The translations under genes and the position numbers were made by a program. From Candidatus Jingweiarchaeum tengchongense (GTDB lineage Archaea > Nanobdellota > Nanobdellia > Jingweiarchaeales > Jingweiarchaeaceae), in NCBI GenBank assembly GCA_025920705.1, contig JAPDLJ010000002.1, positions 57,002 through 121,001 on the forward strand: a stretch of 64,000 nucleotides of DNA, written 5' to 3'. Positions 25,687 to 34,481 of the stretch are shown in pieces. A model generated the notes under the pieces. It was not told the origin of the DNA, ran no database searches, and was given only the letters and a program-made list of their open reading frames with translations. Numbering within the stretch: position 1 is the stretch's first letter; each line of letters opens with the position of its first letter.

Positions 25687-25806
25687 ATGACTTCAAGAAG
25701 TGAAAAAGCAAATGTTTGGGAAATCGAAAAGAGATTTTGTAGGACAGTTGCAGTCATCCTATTACGTGTCGGTAAAATATCTGGTTCTGGGATAAAAATA
25801 TTGTAG
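25687..25806 (+). other. Possible 39-codon ORF in a 340-base spacer
   Basis: In the spacer between the protease and SPOUT genes an ATG-started frame reads MTSRSEKANVWEIEKRFCRT, then an apolar-basic end. It has no ribosome site or TATA box in place and no recognised relatives. It could be a small protein, a degraded gene end or chance. The rest of the spacer holds only the two promoters. Confidence 0.2.
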
Positions 25807-25821
25807 ATGATTATGATAAGC

Positions 25822-25832
25822 AAAATTATAAG
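25822..25832 (+). promoter_or_regulatory. TATA box of the SPOUT gene
   Basis: AAAATTATAAG lies 23-33 bases upstream of ATG 25855. Confidence 0.5.
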
Positions 25833-25854
25833 TAACTAATTACTTATCTAGAAA

Positions 25855-26661
25855 ATGGAGATAGCGATACCATCAACATTCACAGCAGAAGAAAGGAATC
25901 TACTTATCAGAACACACAAAATTGGTTTAATTGCAAGGGCTGCATCCATCTTTGGCATAGATAAAATTTGGATATTTTATGACGAGGATCCATTATTCAA
26001 CTCAATGTGGCTTGGAGAATTGCTGGAAGATGTATTGAAATACGCTGCACTCCCGCCACATCTCAAAAAATATTTTCCAATAAAAGAAAGGATGAAATAT
26101 GTTGGAGTTTTACCACCATTACAGATTCCATCCCACCCAGCTAAAGATGAGAATCCTGAATTTATAATGGGAAGAGTAATCAAGAGAAATAGTAAGAGAT
26201 CAGTCGTAGATATTGGAAAAACAAAAGTAATTGTGAACAGAAAAATGAAGGTTGGTGAATTCGTAAATTTAAGAGTCGATTGGAAAAATATGGTTGGTGA
26301 AGTAATTGAAAAAAATCAAATTCCATATTACTGGGGTTTTGATGTTTATTTTTACAAGAAAAAGCTTGGGTCTTTGATAGAAAAATTGAAACAAGAAAAT
26401 TATTTTTTGATTGGTACATCAAGAAAGGGAGAAAAAATTTCTTCAGCAGAAGAGAAACTGAAAGAGATTCTAAAAGGAAAAAAGGTTATTGTCATATTTG
26501 GCTCTGCCTACCGTGGGATATTTGAACTTTTAAACGAGGATGAAATAAAAAAGTTGGACGTTATCATAAATACGGTTGAGTTCCAAAAAACAAAGACAAT
26601 AAGAACAGAAGAAAGCATATTCATTACACTTGCCATCCTTAATTACCTGTCATCGATTTAG
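25855..26661 (+). CDS. SPOUT-superfamily RNA methyltransferase (DUF171, C9orf114-like)
   Basis: The 268-aa protein begins MEIAIPSTFTAEERNLLIRT, then KIGLIARAASIFGIDKIWIF. It has YAALPPHLKKYFPI and an inserted OB-like domain (about 105-140), then IVIFGSAYRGIFELL and a C-terminal INTVEFQKTKTIRTEESIFI, where the SPOUT trefoil knot should bind SAM. This is the DUF171 family, with a presumed RNA target. The last 23 bases overlap the convergent dCTP-deaminase-like gene. Confidence 0.85.
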   Translation: MEIAIPSTFTAEERNLLIRTHKIGLIARAASIFGIDKIWIFYDEDPLFNSMWLGELLEDVLKYAALPPHLKKYFPIKERMKYVGVLPPLQIPSHPAKDENPEFIMGRVIKRNSKRSVVDIGKTKVIVNRKMKVGEFVNLRVDWKNMVGEVIEKNQIPYYWGFDVYFYKKKLGSLIEKLKQENYFLIGTSRKGEKISSAEEKLKEILKGKKVIVIFGSAYRGIFELLNEDEIKKLDVIINTVEFQKTKTIRTEESIFITLAILNYLSSI

Positions 26662-27634
26662 CCCTGATTCCATTGATTTCTGTTATTCCTTGATACTTTG
26701 AGCCGAGTTCTTGATGTCCGTATGGCCTGAGCACTTTTCCTTTCATTTTATGTACGAGCATGTCAGCTATTCCATCACCTTTTTTTATAATTTTTGGAAT
26801 AGCTCCACCAATCAACGTCAAAGTGATTTTTCCTTTATAACCTGGATCGATAAATGGTGCAATGCAAGTTCTTTTCATTGAATGATAAGGCAAGATGATA
26901 CCGGCATTTTCTGCTGAGGAAAAATCAACATCCTCATTCGATATTGCCAGAAAAAATTCGTTTCCAGGCGTAAAGTGGTGAAGTAAAATGTGATCATCTT
27001 TTAACTTTTCATATATTTCATTATCTAAGTGCCTCACATCAATCGTCCCACCATCCACTGGTTTTAAAAATCCATCCCCAACATGAATTTCAGAGATATG
27101 GGTTGGTGAACCTTCAATAAAAATACATTGCATTATTTTTTGATTTTTATAAAGTTTGATATCAAATACCCTCGATATTAAATTACCAAAAATCTTTCCT
27201 GAAAATGGAGTTTTTTCCTTGTACATTACTTCCTTACCCAATGGAATTAAATCAACTAAGAGCCTTGCTAAACTACTTTTCGAAGCAAGAAATATCTCAT
27301 CAACTTTATCGCTTATACATAGCCTTTCAAGTGTTTCAAAGAAATATAGTTTTCCTTTTCTTAGCAAAATGCTATCATCGGATTCAAAAGGTAATTCTCG
27401 GTATTTTATTTCGATCTTTTCTTCAAGTTTATCAATTGCTTTTACGTATTCCGAGAATCCATTGTCATTGTTTTTAACCAAATTTTCCAAATTCGGATAC
27501 TTAACACTTTCCAATTCAAAGATTTTTCCAAGTCTTAAGTCAATTGAGGCTGGTTGTAGTTCATTTGGTCTTGGCTCTATCTTAATAAGGCCGCTTTCCA
27601 TGTATGCTCTTATCATCGAATCCGCAAGTATCAT
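26639..27634 (-). CDS. 2'-deoxycytidine 5'-triphosphate deaminase-like protein (tandem dUTPase fold)
   Basis: The 331-aa protein resembles the long DCD family in which two dUTPase/dCTP-deaminase-like beta domains are joined. The first half has LQPASIDLRLGKIFELE and SKSSLARLLVDLIP; the second has VRHLDNEIYEKLKDD, AGIILPYHSMKRTCIAPFID and GYKGKITLTLIGG. The family converts dCTP to dUTP or hydrolyses dUTP; which reaction occurs here is not certain. ATG 27634 is chosen over an upstream TTG/ATG because a TATA box (27655-27664) lies 21-30 bases before it. It overlaps the SPOUT gene at its 3' end. Confidence 0.8.
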   Translation of the reverse strand: MILADSMIRAYMESGLIKIEPRPNELQPASIDLRLGKIFELESVKYPNLENLVKNNDNGFSEYVKAIDKLEEKIEIKYRELPFESDDSILLRKGKLYFFETLERLCISDKVDEIFLASKSSLARLLVDLIPLGKEVMYKEKTPFSGKIFGNLISRVFDIKLYKNQKIMQCIFIEGSPTHISEIHVGDGFLKPVDGGTIDVRHLDNEIYEKLKDDHILLHHFTPGNEFFLAISNEDVDFSSAENAGIILPYHSMKRTCIAPFIDPGYKGKITLTLIGGAIPKIIKKGDGIADMLVHKMKGKVLRPYGHQELGSKYQGITEINGIRAKSMTGN

Positions 27635-27654
27635 TTTGTATCTTAACAGTAACA

Positions 27655-27664
27655 AATATTAAAA
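27655..27664 (-). promoter_or_regulatory. TATA box of the DCD-like gene
   Basis: On the minus strand TTTTAATATT lies 21-30 bases before ATG 27634. Confidence 0.45.
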
Positions 27665-27754
27665 TTTTTTGAAGTGATTAAGTTTATAATTGAAAAGGAT
27701 ATCGTCTTGAATTTATTCAAATCCCACGGAATTTGCTAAAAAGAGGTGATAAAG

Positions 27755-29035
27755 GTGTACAATCAAATTAAAGGTTTGAGGAGACATTTAAATGCTGAAC
27801 TAGCAACAAAAACAAAGCTTGCATTTGCTGAACATGCAACGACGAGTGGGATATGTAGTACATGTGCAAGAGAAGGAATGTGTGAAATAGGATACAAAGC
27901 AAGAACGGGTAGAACATTATTCCCTGAACCGTTTGGGACACATCAGTTCGGTGCTGAGAAGAGGATTCCAGGACTAGAAGAAATACAAATACTTCCTGAA
28001 TTATTTGGTAAGGGGCAATTCTTTAATAATGTTAAAACAGAAGTAAAAATTGGGAGTTTTGAATGCTCATTGCCAATTGCTGTGGCAGCGATTGGATCAA
28101 CAAAAGTAGCGAGTGATATTGCGGTTGAGATATCAAAGGGCGCAGCTTTAGCTGGAATTCCAAGAGTAATAGGTGAAAATGTATTAGCTACTTTTGGCAA
28201 AGAAGGACTTAAAAAAATGATCCAATCTTTCTTAGATAATTATAAAGATAAAGGTGCAATCATAGTGCAAGCAAATTTTCATGATCAAAAAATGAAAGTT
28301 CCTGAAATAGCTGTTGAGCTTGGTGCACACGCAGTCGAGTTAAAATTTGGACAAGGTGCAAAACAAAACCTTGGCGGTGAAATAAAATTTGAAAGAAAGG
28401 AAGATGTTGAAAAGTACAAAAAATATGGGTACTTGGTTGTAGAGAACCAGGATAACACGTATCAAAGACATTCCTTTCCAGGTGATATAACAGAAGAATC
28501 ATTGAGAGAAACTTTAATCCGATACTCAGCGCTTGATGTACCAATCTGGATAAAGATATCTGTTGGTAGGGACATTGTAAAATTTATTGAACTGTGTAAT
28601 GATATAAAGAGAAAAGAGAATATTCCATTGGAGTGCATCACTGTGGATGGACATGGTGGGGGTACAGGTATGAGCCCTTGGTTAATAATGGAAGAAACGA
28701 ATATGCCATCAATCATCATTCTTCAGCACATCCAGAAAATTAAACCTAAATTCGATGTTTTAGTTGCGGGTGGATTCACAAATGGGGTTGATGTAGCAAA
28801 AGCAATGATGATGGGCGCAAGTGGCGTTGCAATGGGAAGAGCAATGATCATCGCCGCAAGTGTGGCAAAGGAAAATGGAATCTTAAATTTCACAAAGGCA
28901 ATAAGAGAAGAGTTACAGATGATATCCACGGTACTAAGGTGTGACAATGTGAATAAAATCAAAAATAAAAGAGAAAATCTAATTGCATTAAGTAAAGACG
29001 CTGCTGAGTTATTTGGTCTAAGGACAACAATATAA
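27755..29035 (+). CDS. FMN-binding glutamate-synthase-domain protein (GltB central-domain-like)
   Basis: The 426-aa TIM-barrel flavoprotein resembles the FMN/glutamate-synthesis domain of glutamate synthase: HAVELKFGQGAKQNLGGEI, ITVDGHGGGTGMSPWLIMEE and LVAGGFTNGVDVAKAMMMGA, then GVAMGRAM. An N-terminal Cys set (GICSTCAREGMCEIGY) may bind metal or an Fe-S centre. GTG 27755 is preferred because AGAGGTGAT lies just before it; GTG 27746 is the alternative. Stand-alone archaeal proteins of this type have unclear substrates. The next gene is another FMN TIM-barrel enzyme (IPP isomerase). Confidence 0.8.
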   Translation: MYNQIKGLRRHLNAELATKTKLAFAEHATTSGICSTCAREGMCEIGYKARTGRTLFPEPFGTHQFGAEKRIPGLEEIQILPELFGKGQFFNNVKTEVKIGSFECSLPIAVAAIGSTKVASDIAVEISKGAALAGIPRVIGENVLATFGKEGLKKMIQSFLDNYKDKGAIIVQANFHDQKMKVPEIAVELGAHAVELKFGQGAKQNLGGEIKFERKEDVEKYKKYGYLVVENQDNTYQRHSFPGDITEESLRETLIRYSALDVPIWIKISVGRDIVKFIELCNDIKRKENIPLECITVDGHGGGTGMSPWLIMEETNMPSIIILQHIQKIKPKFDVLVAGGFTNGVDVAKAMMMGASGVAMGRAMIIAASVAKENGILNFTKAIREELQMISTVLRCDNVNKIKNKRENLIALSKDAAELFGLRTTI

Positions 29036-29045
29036 TATTTATAAG
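29035..29045 (+). promoter_or_regulatory. TATA box of idi
   Basis: ATATTTATAAG lies 31-41 bases upstream of ATG 29076; a second AT tract (ATTTATTTAAAAC) is nearer. Confidence 0.4.
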
Positions 29046-29075
29046 TATGCACAATTTATTTAAAACTGAAGTAAA

Positions 29076-30155
29076 ATGCTCGATAAGGAAATAGAGAGGA
29101 GGAAGAAGGAGCAATTGGAAATTTGTGCAAGGGAAGATGTTGCTTATACAAAGAAAACAGGATTTGAGGATGTGATATTCTTTAATAACTCTACACCTGA
29201 AATCAATTTTGATGAAATTGACACTAGTTGTAAAATTTTTAACAAGAAACTTTCTGCTCCAATCATCATTTCAGCAATGACAGGAGGGTTTAATTATGCT
29301 AAAAAGATAAATGAGATATTGGCAGAAGCAGCTGATAAAAAGAACATTGGTATGGGTGTTGGAAGCCAAAGAATAATGATAAAGTATCCAGAAGTAACTG
29401 ATACATTTAGCATTGTTAGAGAAAAAGCACCCAGAGCGCTCATCATTTCAAACATCGGTGCATCGCAAGTTGCTAGTGAATATAATATTAAAAATTTCTC
29501 AAAAATTATTGATGCAATAAAGGCGGATGCGCTTGCTGTTCACTTAAATTTTCCACAAGAAGTTGTATGTAATGAAGGTAAAATCGTTTCAAAAGGTTTG
29601 CTTCAAAATCTTTCAAAATTAACAAAGGAAATTGGGGTTCCAGTGATTGCAAAAGAATGCGGGGCCGGAATCTCAAAAGAGTCTGCATTGAAGTTAGATC
29701 GCGCTGGTGTCTCTGGATTTGATATCGGTGGGAGTGGTGGAACGAATTTTATCAAGGTTGAAGCGATAAGAGCAAAGAAAAGAAAAGATTTTTTGAGTGT
29801 AAAAACAGCCGATGTTTTCTCTGAATGGGGAATAGAAACTGTTGTTAGTCTATGTGAAGTCAAGAGTGTGATTAAGGATAAAATTGTAATTTGTAGTGGT
29901 GGTATAAGAAATGGTCTAGAAATAGCCAAGGCGATTTCATTAGGTGCTGATGCGGCTGGTCTTGCGCTACCATTTCTCAAAGCAGCTTATGGTGGGAATG
30001 TCAATAATGTGATCAATCTGATTGATGATCTTATCTATCAATTGAAGGTTGCGATGTTTCTCACTGGTTCAAAGAATCTCAGGGAACTAAGAAACAAGGC
30101 TATCATCACAGGTAGGACCAGGGAAATATTGAAAGTTAGAGGCGTGATTAAATGA
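29076..30155 (+). CDS. fni: Isopentenyl-diphosphate delta-isomerase, type 2 (FMN-dependent)
   Basis: The 359-aa enzyme interconverts IPP and DMAPP for archaeal isoprenoid lipids, using reduced FMN and Mg2+. Family motifs are SAPIIISAMTGG, GMGVGSQRIM, ALAVHLNFPQEVV, VIAKECGAGISKE, GFDIGGSGGTNF and CSGGIRNGLEIAKAISLGAD. The length is standard. It is coupled by a 4-base overlap to the MazG-like gene. Confidence 0.93.
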   Translation: MLDKEIERRKKEQLEICAREDVAYTKKTGFEDVIFFNNSTPEINFDEIDTSCKIFNKKLSAPIIISAMTGGFNYAKKINEILAEAADKKNIGMGVGSQRIMIKYPEVTDTFSIVREKAPRALIISNIGASQVASEYNIKNFSKIIDAIKADALAVHLNFPQEVVCNEGKIVSKGLLQNLSKLTKEIGVPVIAKECGAGISKESALKLDRAGVSGFDIGGSGGTNFIKVEAIRAKKRKDFLSVKTADVFSEWGIETVVSLCEVKSVIKDKIVICSGGIRNGLEIAKAISLGADAAGLALPFLKAAYGGNVNNVINLIDDLIYQLKVAMFLTGSKNLRELRNKAIITGRTREILKVRGVIK

Positions 30156-30526
30156 GTTTTACTGATTCTAAGAGCACAATTGAAGATTTAAAAGAAATTG
30201 TAAAAAACTTTAGAGACAAAAGAAGATGGTTGAAGTATCATAACCCTAAAGATCTCGCGATATCGATCTCAATCGAAGCATCAGAGCTTCTGGAACTATT
30301 TCAATGGAGAAATAGTATAAGTGCTAGAGAGGCAAAAAGATATAAAAAGTTAATGGCGGGAATAAGGGATGAAATAGCAGATATATTAATTTATACATTA
30401 AGCTTTTCAGATATTCTTGACATCGATCTTAGCAAAGTAGTTCATGATAAAATCAAAAGAAATGAAAGAAGATTCCCAGCAAAAAAATGGAGAGAAAAAT
30501 CAGATGAATATCTTGGGTACAGATAA
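30152..30526 (+). CDS. MazG-like nucleotide pyrophosphohydrolase
   Basis: The 124-aa all-alpha protein fits the short MazG/dCTP-pyrophosphatase family. The Mg-binding pattern EASELLELFQW (ExxE) and later DEIADILIYTLSFSD (ExxD) is visible at about 43-53 and 72-86, followed by FPAKKW. Such enzymes hydrolyse non-canonical or excess dNTPs. It begins in the ATGA overlap with idi. Confidence 0.85.
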   Translation: MSFTDSKSTIEDLKEIVKNFRDKRRWLKYHNPKDLAISISIEASELLELFQWRNSISAREAKRYKKLMAGIRDEIADILIYTLSFSDILDIDLSKVVHDKIKRNERRFPAKKWREKSDEYLGYR

Positions 30527-30548
30527 GCTCTTTCTCTAGAAAGAAAAA

Positions 30549-30558
30549 GTTTAAAAAT
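30549..30558 (+). promoter_or_regulatory. TATA box of the gene at 30580
   Basis: GTTTAAAAAT lies 22-31 bases before ATG 30580 and favours it over GTG 30571. Confidence 0.5.
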
Positions 30559-30579
30559 AGTTACTTTATAGTGATAAAT

Positions 30580-31077
30580 ATGAAAAACTTAGTTATTGCT
30601 GCGCCTCACGTAGGAACATACACAGGGTTACCAAGGGAGAAAATCATCATAGATTATAACAAAATGGCTTATGATGAATTTGACAAACAATTCACCCCAT
30701 TACTAGAACCCAAGATAATGGAAGAAACAATTGAAATCCCCAGGGATTTTGACCTGAGGGATGAATCTTGTAAAATAATTCATTTTTTAAAAAGAACGAT
30801 GATTGATGTAGAAATTGCAAGATGGCAAGATAAACCTGTCAATGCTTCCCTACTTAGCTTGATATATACAAGTGAAGATGGATATCCATACGGCGAAGCT
30901 GATTACATAAGAAATTTAAACAAAGAAATTGATATTGCAAAGGATCTAGAAAATTTTTACAAAAGATTCAATTGGAATGTCAGGTCTGAAATGTTACATA
31001 AAGACCTAAAAAATATAAGTGTAAAAAAACTTGATGAAATGCTTCTTCCAAAACTATTGGAAATATCAAAAGAATAG
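30580..31077 (+). CDS. Hypothetical protein
   Basis: The 165-aa protein is not recognised. It opens MKNLVIAAPHVGTYTGLPRE, then has an acidic alpha/beta region with FDLRDESCKIIHFLKR and VEIARWQDKPVNASLLSLIY. A helical end follows (LEISKE). The N-terminal hydrophobic strand followed by a glycine/proline loop could be a nucleotide-binding start but lacks a known motif. Its own TATA box and the 5S rRNA promoter just downstream bound it as a single-gene unit. Confidence 0.55.
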   Translation: MKNLVIAAPHVGTYTGLPREKIIIDYNKMAYDEFDKQFTPLLEPKIMEETIEIPRDFDLRDESCKIIHFLKRTMIDVEIARWQDKPVNASLLSLIYTSEDGYPYGEADYIRNLNKEIDIAKDLENFYKRFNWNVRSEMLHKDLKNISVKKLDEMLLPKLLEISKE

Positions 31078-31086
31078 GTATAAAAA

Positions 31087-31100
31087 AATTTAAAAATAAG
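31087..31100 (+). promoter_or_regulatory. TATA box of the 5S rRNA gene
   Basis: AATTTAAAAATAAG lies 18-31 bases before the 5S 5' end. Confidence 0.5.
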
Positions 31101-31117
31101 TTCTTATTATAAAAATC

Positions 31118-31233
31118 TGCCAGCGACCATAGGCTCACGGCAAGACCTGTTCCCATCTCGAACACAGAAGTGAATCGTGAGCACGATCTCAGTTTTACTC
31201 TCGAAAGAGGGGAAGCTGAGAACGTCGCTGGCA
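31118..31233 (+). rRNA. rrf: 5S ribosomal RNA
   Basis: TGCCAGCGAC at the 5' end pairs with GTCGCTGGCA at the 3' end to form helix I. The conserved CCATAGGCTCACGGC and GACCTGTTCCCATCTCGAAC, then ACAGAAGTGAA, identify the 5S core. Its length is 116 nt. It stands alone, away from any 16S/23S genes. Confidence 0.95.
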
Positions 31234-31250
31234 CTTTTATCTTTTTATTT
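31234..31250 (+). terminator. T-rich terminator after 5S rRNA
   Basis: CTTTTATCTTTTTATTT directly follows the 3' end of 5S rRNA. Confidence 0.5.
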
Positions 31251-31273
31251 CACTTCTTCACCCAACAGTAACT

Positions 31274-31284
31274 ATTATAAATTT
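31274..31284 (+). promoter_or_regulatory. TATA box of the gene at 31304
   Basis: ATTATAAATTT lies 20-30 bases before ATG 31304. Confidence 0.5.
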
Positions 31285-31303
31285 AAAACACATAGATGCT
31301 ACT

Positions 31304-31711
31304 ATGGCAAAAAGAGAAGGTGAAGATTACACAAAGGATTTGGTGAGTTTGTACAACTCAATTCTCAGTGCAACAGAAGAGTTGGATAGATTTCCGAGAA
31401 GTTACGATGAGGCTGCAGATGTTGTAAAGAGACTACAGGAAACAAGTCAAAGAATTATCGAGTATGGTAAGGGAAAACCAAAACAAATACAACAAATAAC
31501 AACCCAGTTAAGCAAAACACCGCTAGAACTTGCTAATCAAATATCAAGTATATATGGCTTGGGTGTAAAAGGAGAGATTGCAGTTGAGGAAGGTACAAAA
31601 ATGCTCAAACAAAAGGAAAAAGTAGCAGAAAAATGGCCAGAGATGATAAAGTCGCTTAGAACTAGCTTATCAGAAAAAATAAAGCAGATACAAAAACAAC
31701 AGTCAGATTAA
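31304..31711 (+). CDS. Hypothetical all-helical protein
   Basis: The 135-aa protein is highly charged and predicted helical throughout (DLVSLYNSILSATEELDRFP, DVVKRLQETSQRIIEYGKGK, a last SEKIKQIQKQQ). It has no membrane or secretion signal. Family not recognised. The leaderless-type promoter suggests independent, possibly strong, expression. Confidence 0.6.
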   Translation: MAKREGEDYTKDLVSLYNSILSATEELDRFPRSYDEAADVVKRLQETSQRIIEYGKGKPKQIQQITTQLSKTPLELANQISSIYGLGVKGEIAVEEGTKMLKQKEKVAEKWPEMIKSLRTSLSEKIKQIQKQQSD

Positions 31712-31749
31712 CAATAATTTAATAACTTAAGAGTGTATTTACCAATCAT

Positions 31750-33375
31750 ATGTATAAATCTATAATTAAGGATGTTTTGGACAGATTTGGTAATAGAATT
31801 TTATCAATCATTATCTTAAAAGAGGAAAGCGATAAGCTCCTCATCATATTCAATGATATTAACTATCCGAAGTTAAGAGAAGATATTACTAAGTTTTTGG
31901 AAGGTAAAAAGAAATTTAATTTGCTTGGTTTGTCAGAGTTGTGGGGACTCGCGATTGATGGTAGAACACAAGTAATTAACTCCATCATCAATTCTACAGT
32001 ACTTTATGATATTGGACTAATCAAACTCTTATCTTATATTGAAAAATTTAGAAAGAATTTAATTTCAAAATTTGAAAAGTATGTGGTAAGTATTATTCTA
32101 TTTGGTTCGTGGTCTAGGGGTACACAGAGAAAAGATAGTGATATAGACGTTGCTGTTATTATGGATGACACAGATTTGAAGGAAATGACTAGAGTTGAAG
32201 CAAAACAAAAATTGAGAGAGATCACATTTGAAATTTCAAAGGAAATTTCTGAAAGGATGATAGTGCAAGTCTACCTACTCACAGAATTTTGGGAAATGGT
32301 AAGAGATGCTAATCCGATTATATTTACTTTACTCAGAGATGGTGTACCTTTTTATGATAAGGGTCTTTTTGTCCCATGGAAAATATTGTTAAAAATGGGT
32401 AAAATAAAACCAACACCTGAAGCCATAGAAAGTTTTATTTCAAGTGGGAGATTACTCAGAAATTCGATTGACAGTAGTTTAAAAGAAATTGCAAGCGAAA
32501 AACTTTATTATATGATGCTAAATCCAGCCCAAGCTGCACTAATGTTCATTGGTATCTCACCTTCCACACCAAATGAAACACCGTTACTTCTGGAAAGATA
32601 CTTTGTAAAGAAAAAATTACTTAAAAGAAAATATGTAAATTGGCTCAATAAAATAATTAAATTAAGGAAAGACATAGAACACAACAAAATAAAAGATATT
32701 TATCCAAGAGATTTAGAAAAATACTTTAGATGGGCAACAGAATTCTCGATTAAAATTGAGGAATTATTTGAGAAGATAAGAAAAGAAAAAATGAAGGATG
32801 AAGTTCTCGAAGTAGAAATGTTTTACAAAGAGAAATTGAGAGACATGCTTGAAAAAATTGGGATAAAAGTTAGTGGTAAAAGATTAAACTTGTCATTTAT
32901 AAGAAATGCAGTGAAAAAAAACCTCCTGCCACGGGAATACTTAGAATTTACGAGTTACGTTTATGCATTGAAAGAGAACTATAGGAGAGGTAAGATAACT
33001 GATGATGAAATAAGAAAAGTGAAAACAGACATAAAGGATTTTGCAAGCAAAATAAGCACGATGTATGAACTAAAAAAATTTGGAAAGAGTGGTAAGTGTA
33101 GGTTAAAGTTTAAATATGGAGAGAAGATGGGTGAACTATGGATGCTAGGAGATAATGCCTACATAATAAAAGATCTAAAGAATCCAGAAGAAATAATAAA
33201 AGCAAAATTGACAAAAGATGGTAATCTAAGTAAGATTAAGAACAGTAGTTTAGAAGAGTTAAACGAAGAAAGAAAGAATTTCGATGCTTCTGGAGAAATA
33301 GAAATCAAAGAAAAAACGATTGAATGTTTAAAATCAATTTTAGGGTGTGACATTAAAATTGTCCTTTTAGAATGA
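31750..33375 (+). CDS. Nucleotidyltransferase-domain protein with HEPN-like helical region
   Basis: The 541-aa protein contains a minimal nucleotidyltransferase core: ILFGSWSRGTQRKDSDIDVA (about 117-136, the GSxxRG...DxD signature with both metal-binding Asp). After it a helical segment with KLYYMMLNPAQAALMFIG and LRKDIEHNKIKDIYPRDLEK resembles HEPN or substrate-binding helices of MNT proteins. The C-terminal 150 residues are of unknown type. Relatives include MNT/HEPN pairs, some of which are toxin-antitoxin or AMPylating systems; here both parts seem fused. It overlaps nothing and precedes rnp4 by 9 bases. Confidence 0.72.
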   Translation: MYKSIIKDVLDRFGNRILSIIILKEESDKLLIIFNDINYPKLREDITKFLEGKKKFNLLGLSELWGLAIDGRTQVINSIINSTVLYDIGLIKLLSYIEKFRKNLISKFEKYVVSIILFGSWSRGTQRKDSDIDVAVIMDDTDLKEMTRVEAKQKLREITFEISKEISERMIVQVYLLTEFWEMVRDANPIIFTLLRDGVPFYDKGLFVPWKILLKMGKIKPTPEAIESFISSGRLLRNSIDSSLKEIASEKLYYMMLNPAQAALMFIGISPSTPNETPLLLERYFVKKKLLKRKYVNWLNKIIKLRKDIEHNKIKDIYPRDLEKYFRWATEFSIKIEELFEKIRKEKMKDEVLEVEMFYKEKLRDMLEKIGIKVSGKRLNLSFIRNAVKKNLLPREYLEFTSYVYALKENYRRGKITDDEIRKVKTDIKDFASKISTMYELKKFGKSGKCRLKFKYGEKMGELWMLGDNAYIIKDLKNPEEIIKAKLTKDGNLSKIKNSSLEELNEERKNFDASGEIEIKEKTIECLKSILGCDIKIVLLE

Positions 33376-33384
33376 GTTAATAAA

Positions 33385-33702
33385 ATGAAATCTAAAAAAA
33401 GGTTAATTGAAAAAATCGCACTTGAAAGAATTAACATTTTATTAAGATTAGCAAGAGAAAATTTAAAGATAAATCCAAAAAGAAGCGCAAGGTATGTTTT
33501 ATTAGCCAGGAAAATTGCGATGCGAGCGAATATACATATACCTAAAGAGTTAAAAAGGATGTTCTGTAAGAATTGTAATTCAATACTAATCCCGTCCTTA
33601 ACATTAAGAGTAAGACTAAAAAGAGGTAAAAAAAGGTTAGTGTATACTTGTCTAAAATGTGGTAAAATAACAAGAAATCCATTTGGAAAAAGATTTAAAT
33701 AA
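33385..33702 (+). CDS. rnp4: RNase P protein component 4 (Rpp21/Rpr2)
   Basis: The 105-aa protein fits archaeal Rnp4: an N-terminal helix pair (ALERINILLRLARENLKINP, RSARYVLLARKIAMR) and a zinc ribbon FCKNCNSIL...YTCLKCGK. It aids 5' tRNA maturation with the RNase P RNA. It lies just upstream of rps19e, a common archaeal linkage. The rps19e TATA box lies in its last codons. Confidence 0.92.
   Translation: MKSKKRLIEKIALERINILLRLARENLKINPKRSARYVLLARKIAMRANIHIPKELKRMFCKNCNSILIPSLTLRVRLKRGKKRLVYTCLKCGKITRNPFGKRFK
33693..33702 (+). promoter_or_regulatory. TATA box of rps19e inside the end of rnp4
   Basis: ATTTAAATAA lies 28-37 bases before ATG 33730, within the rnp4 stop region. Confidence 0.45.
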
Positions 33703-33729
33703 TATCATATAAAATAATAGAACGGGAAC

Positions 33730-34149
33730 ATGACAAATGTTTTTGATGTTAAAGCAAATGAATTAATCGAAAAAGTAGCGGATGAACTAAAGAAAGTAGA
33801 AGCATTAAAACCACCGGAGTGGGCAAAATTCGTGAAAACAGGTCATGGCAGACAAAGACCACCAAGTAGGGATGATTGGTGGTACGTGAGAGCAGCAAGT
33901 ATTTTAAGGACGCTTTACATTTACGGTCCGATTGGTGTAAGTAGATTAAGGACAAAATATGGTTGTAGAAAGAGAAGGGGACATAAACCAGAGAAATTCA
34001 CAAGAGGTTCAGGAAATATCATAAGAAAAATATTACAACAACTTGAACAAGCTGGTCTCGTACAAAAATCAAAGGGAAAGAAAGCCGGGAGAGAATTAAC
34101 GCCCAAGGGAAAATCATTTCTTGATAAGACAGCCTCACTTTTAAAGTGA
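33730..34149 (+). CDS. rps19e: 30S ribosomal protein S19e
   Basis: The 139-aa protein has PPEWAKFVKTGHGRQRPPSR, then DDWWYVRAASILRTLYIYGP and IGVSRLRTKYG, the S19e winged-helix signature. It is a small-subunit head protein found only in archaea and eukaryotes. The following PDCD5 gene starts 4 bases later, beginning an operon that runs to L31e. Confidence 0.95.
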   Translation: MTNVFDVKANELIEKVADELKKVEALKPPEWAKFVKTGHGRQRPPSRDDWWYVRAASILRTLYIYGPIGVSRLRTKYGCRKRRGHKPEKFTRGSGNIIRKILQQLEQAGLVQKSKGKKAGRELTPKGKSFLDKTASLLK

Positions 34150-34153
34150 TTTT

Positions 34154-34477
34154 ATGGATGAAGAATTAGAAGAGATTGAAAGGAGAAAAATTGAGAAATA
34201 TAAGCGAGATATAGAGAGAAAATTGGCAGAAGCATACCAAAAACAACAAATGGAAGCGATGAAAAAGGCATTACTTTGGAAATTCTTAACAAGTGAGGCG
34301 ATGGAGAGACTTTCAAGAGTTAGATTTGCACATCCAGAAATTGCCGAACAGGTTGAATTTGCAATCATACAAGCAGCCCAAACAGGTCAGCTCAAGAAAA
34401 AAATTGATGATCAAGAATTAAAACAAATACTTAAAGAAGTAAGTTCGAGTAAAAGAAGTTTCAGAATTATAAAGTGA
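34154..34477 (+). CDS. DNA-binding protein of the PDCD5/TFAR19 family
   Basis: The 107-aa helical protein shows LRLARVRFAHPEIA-type core: AMERLSRVRFAHPEIAEQVE, with a charged N-terminal helix of Lys/Glu/Arg. Archaeal PDCD5 binds DNA weakly and its exact role is unknown. The gene lies between rps19e and rpl39e, its usual place. Confidence 0.93.
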   Translation: MDEELEEIERRKIEKYKRDIERKLAEAYQKQQMEAMKKALLWKFLTSEAMERLSRVRFAHPEIAEQVEFAIIQAAQTGQLKKKIDDQELKQILKEVSSSKRSFRIIK

Positions 34478-34481
34478 GAAT

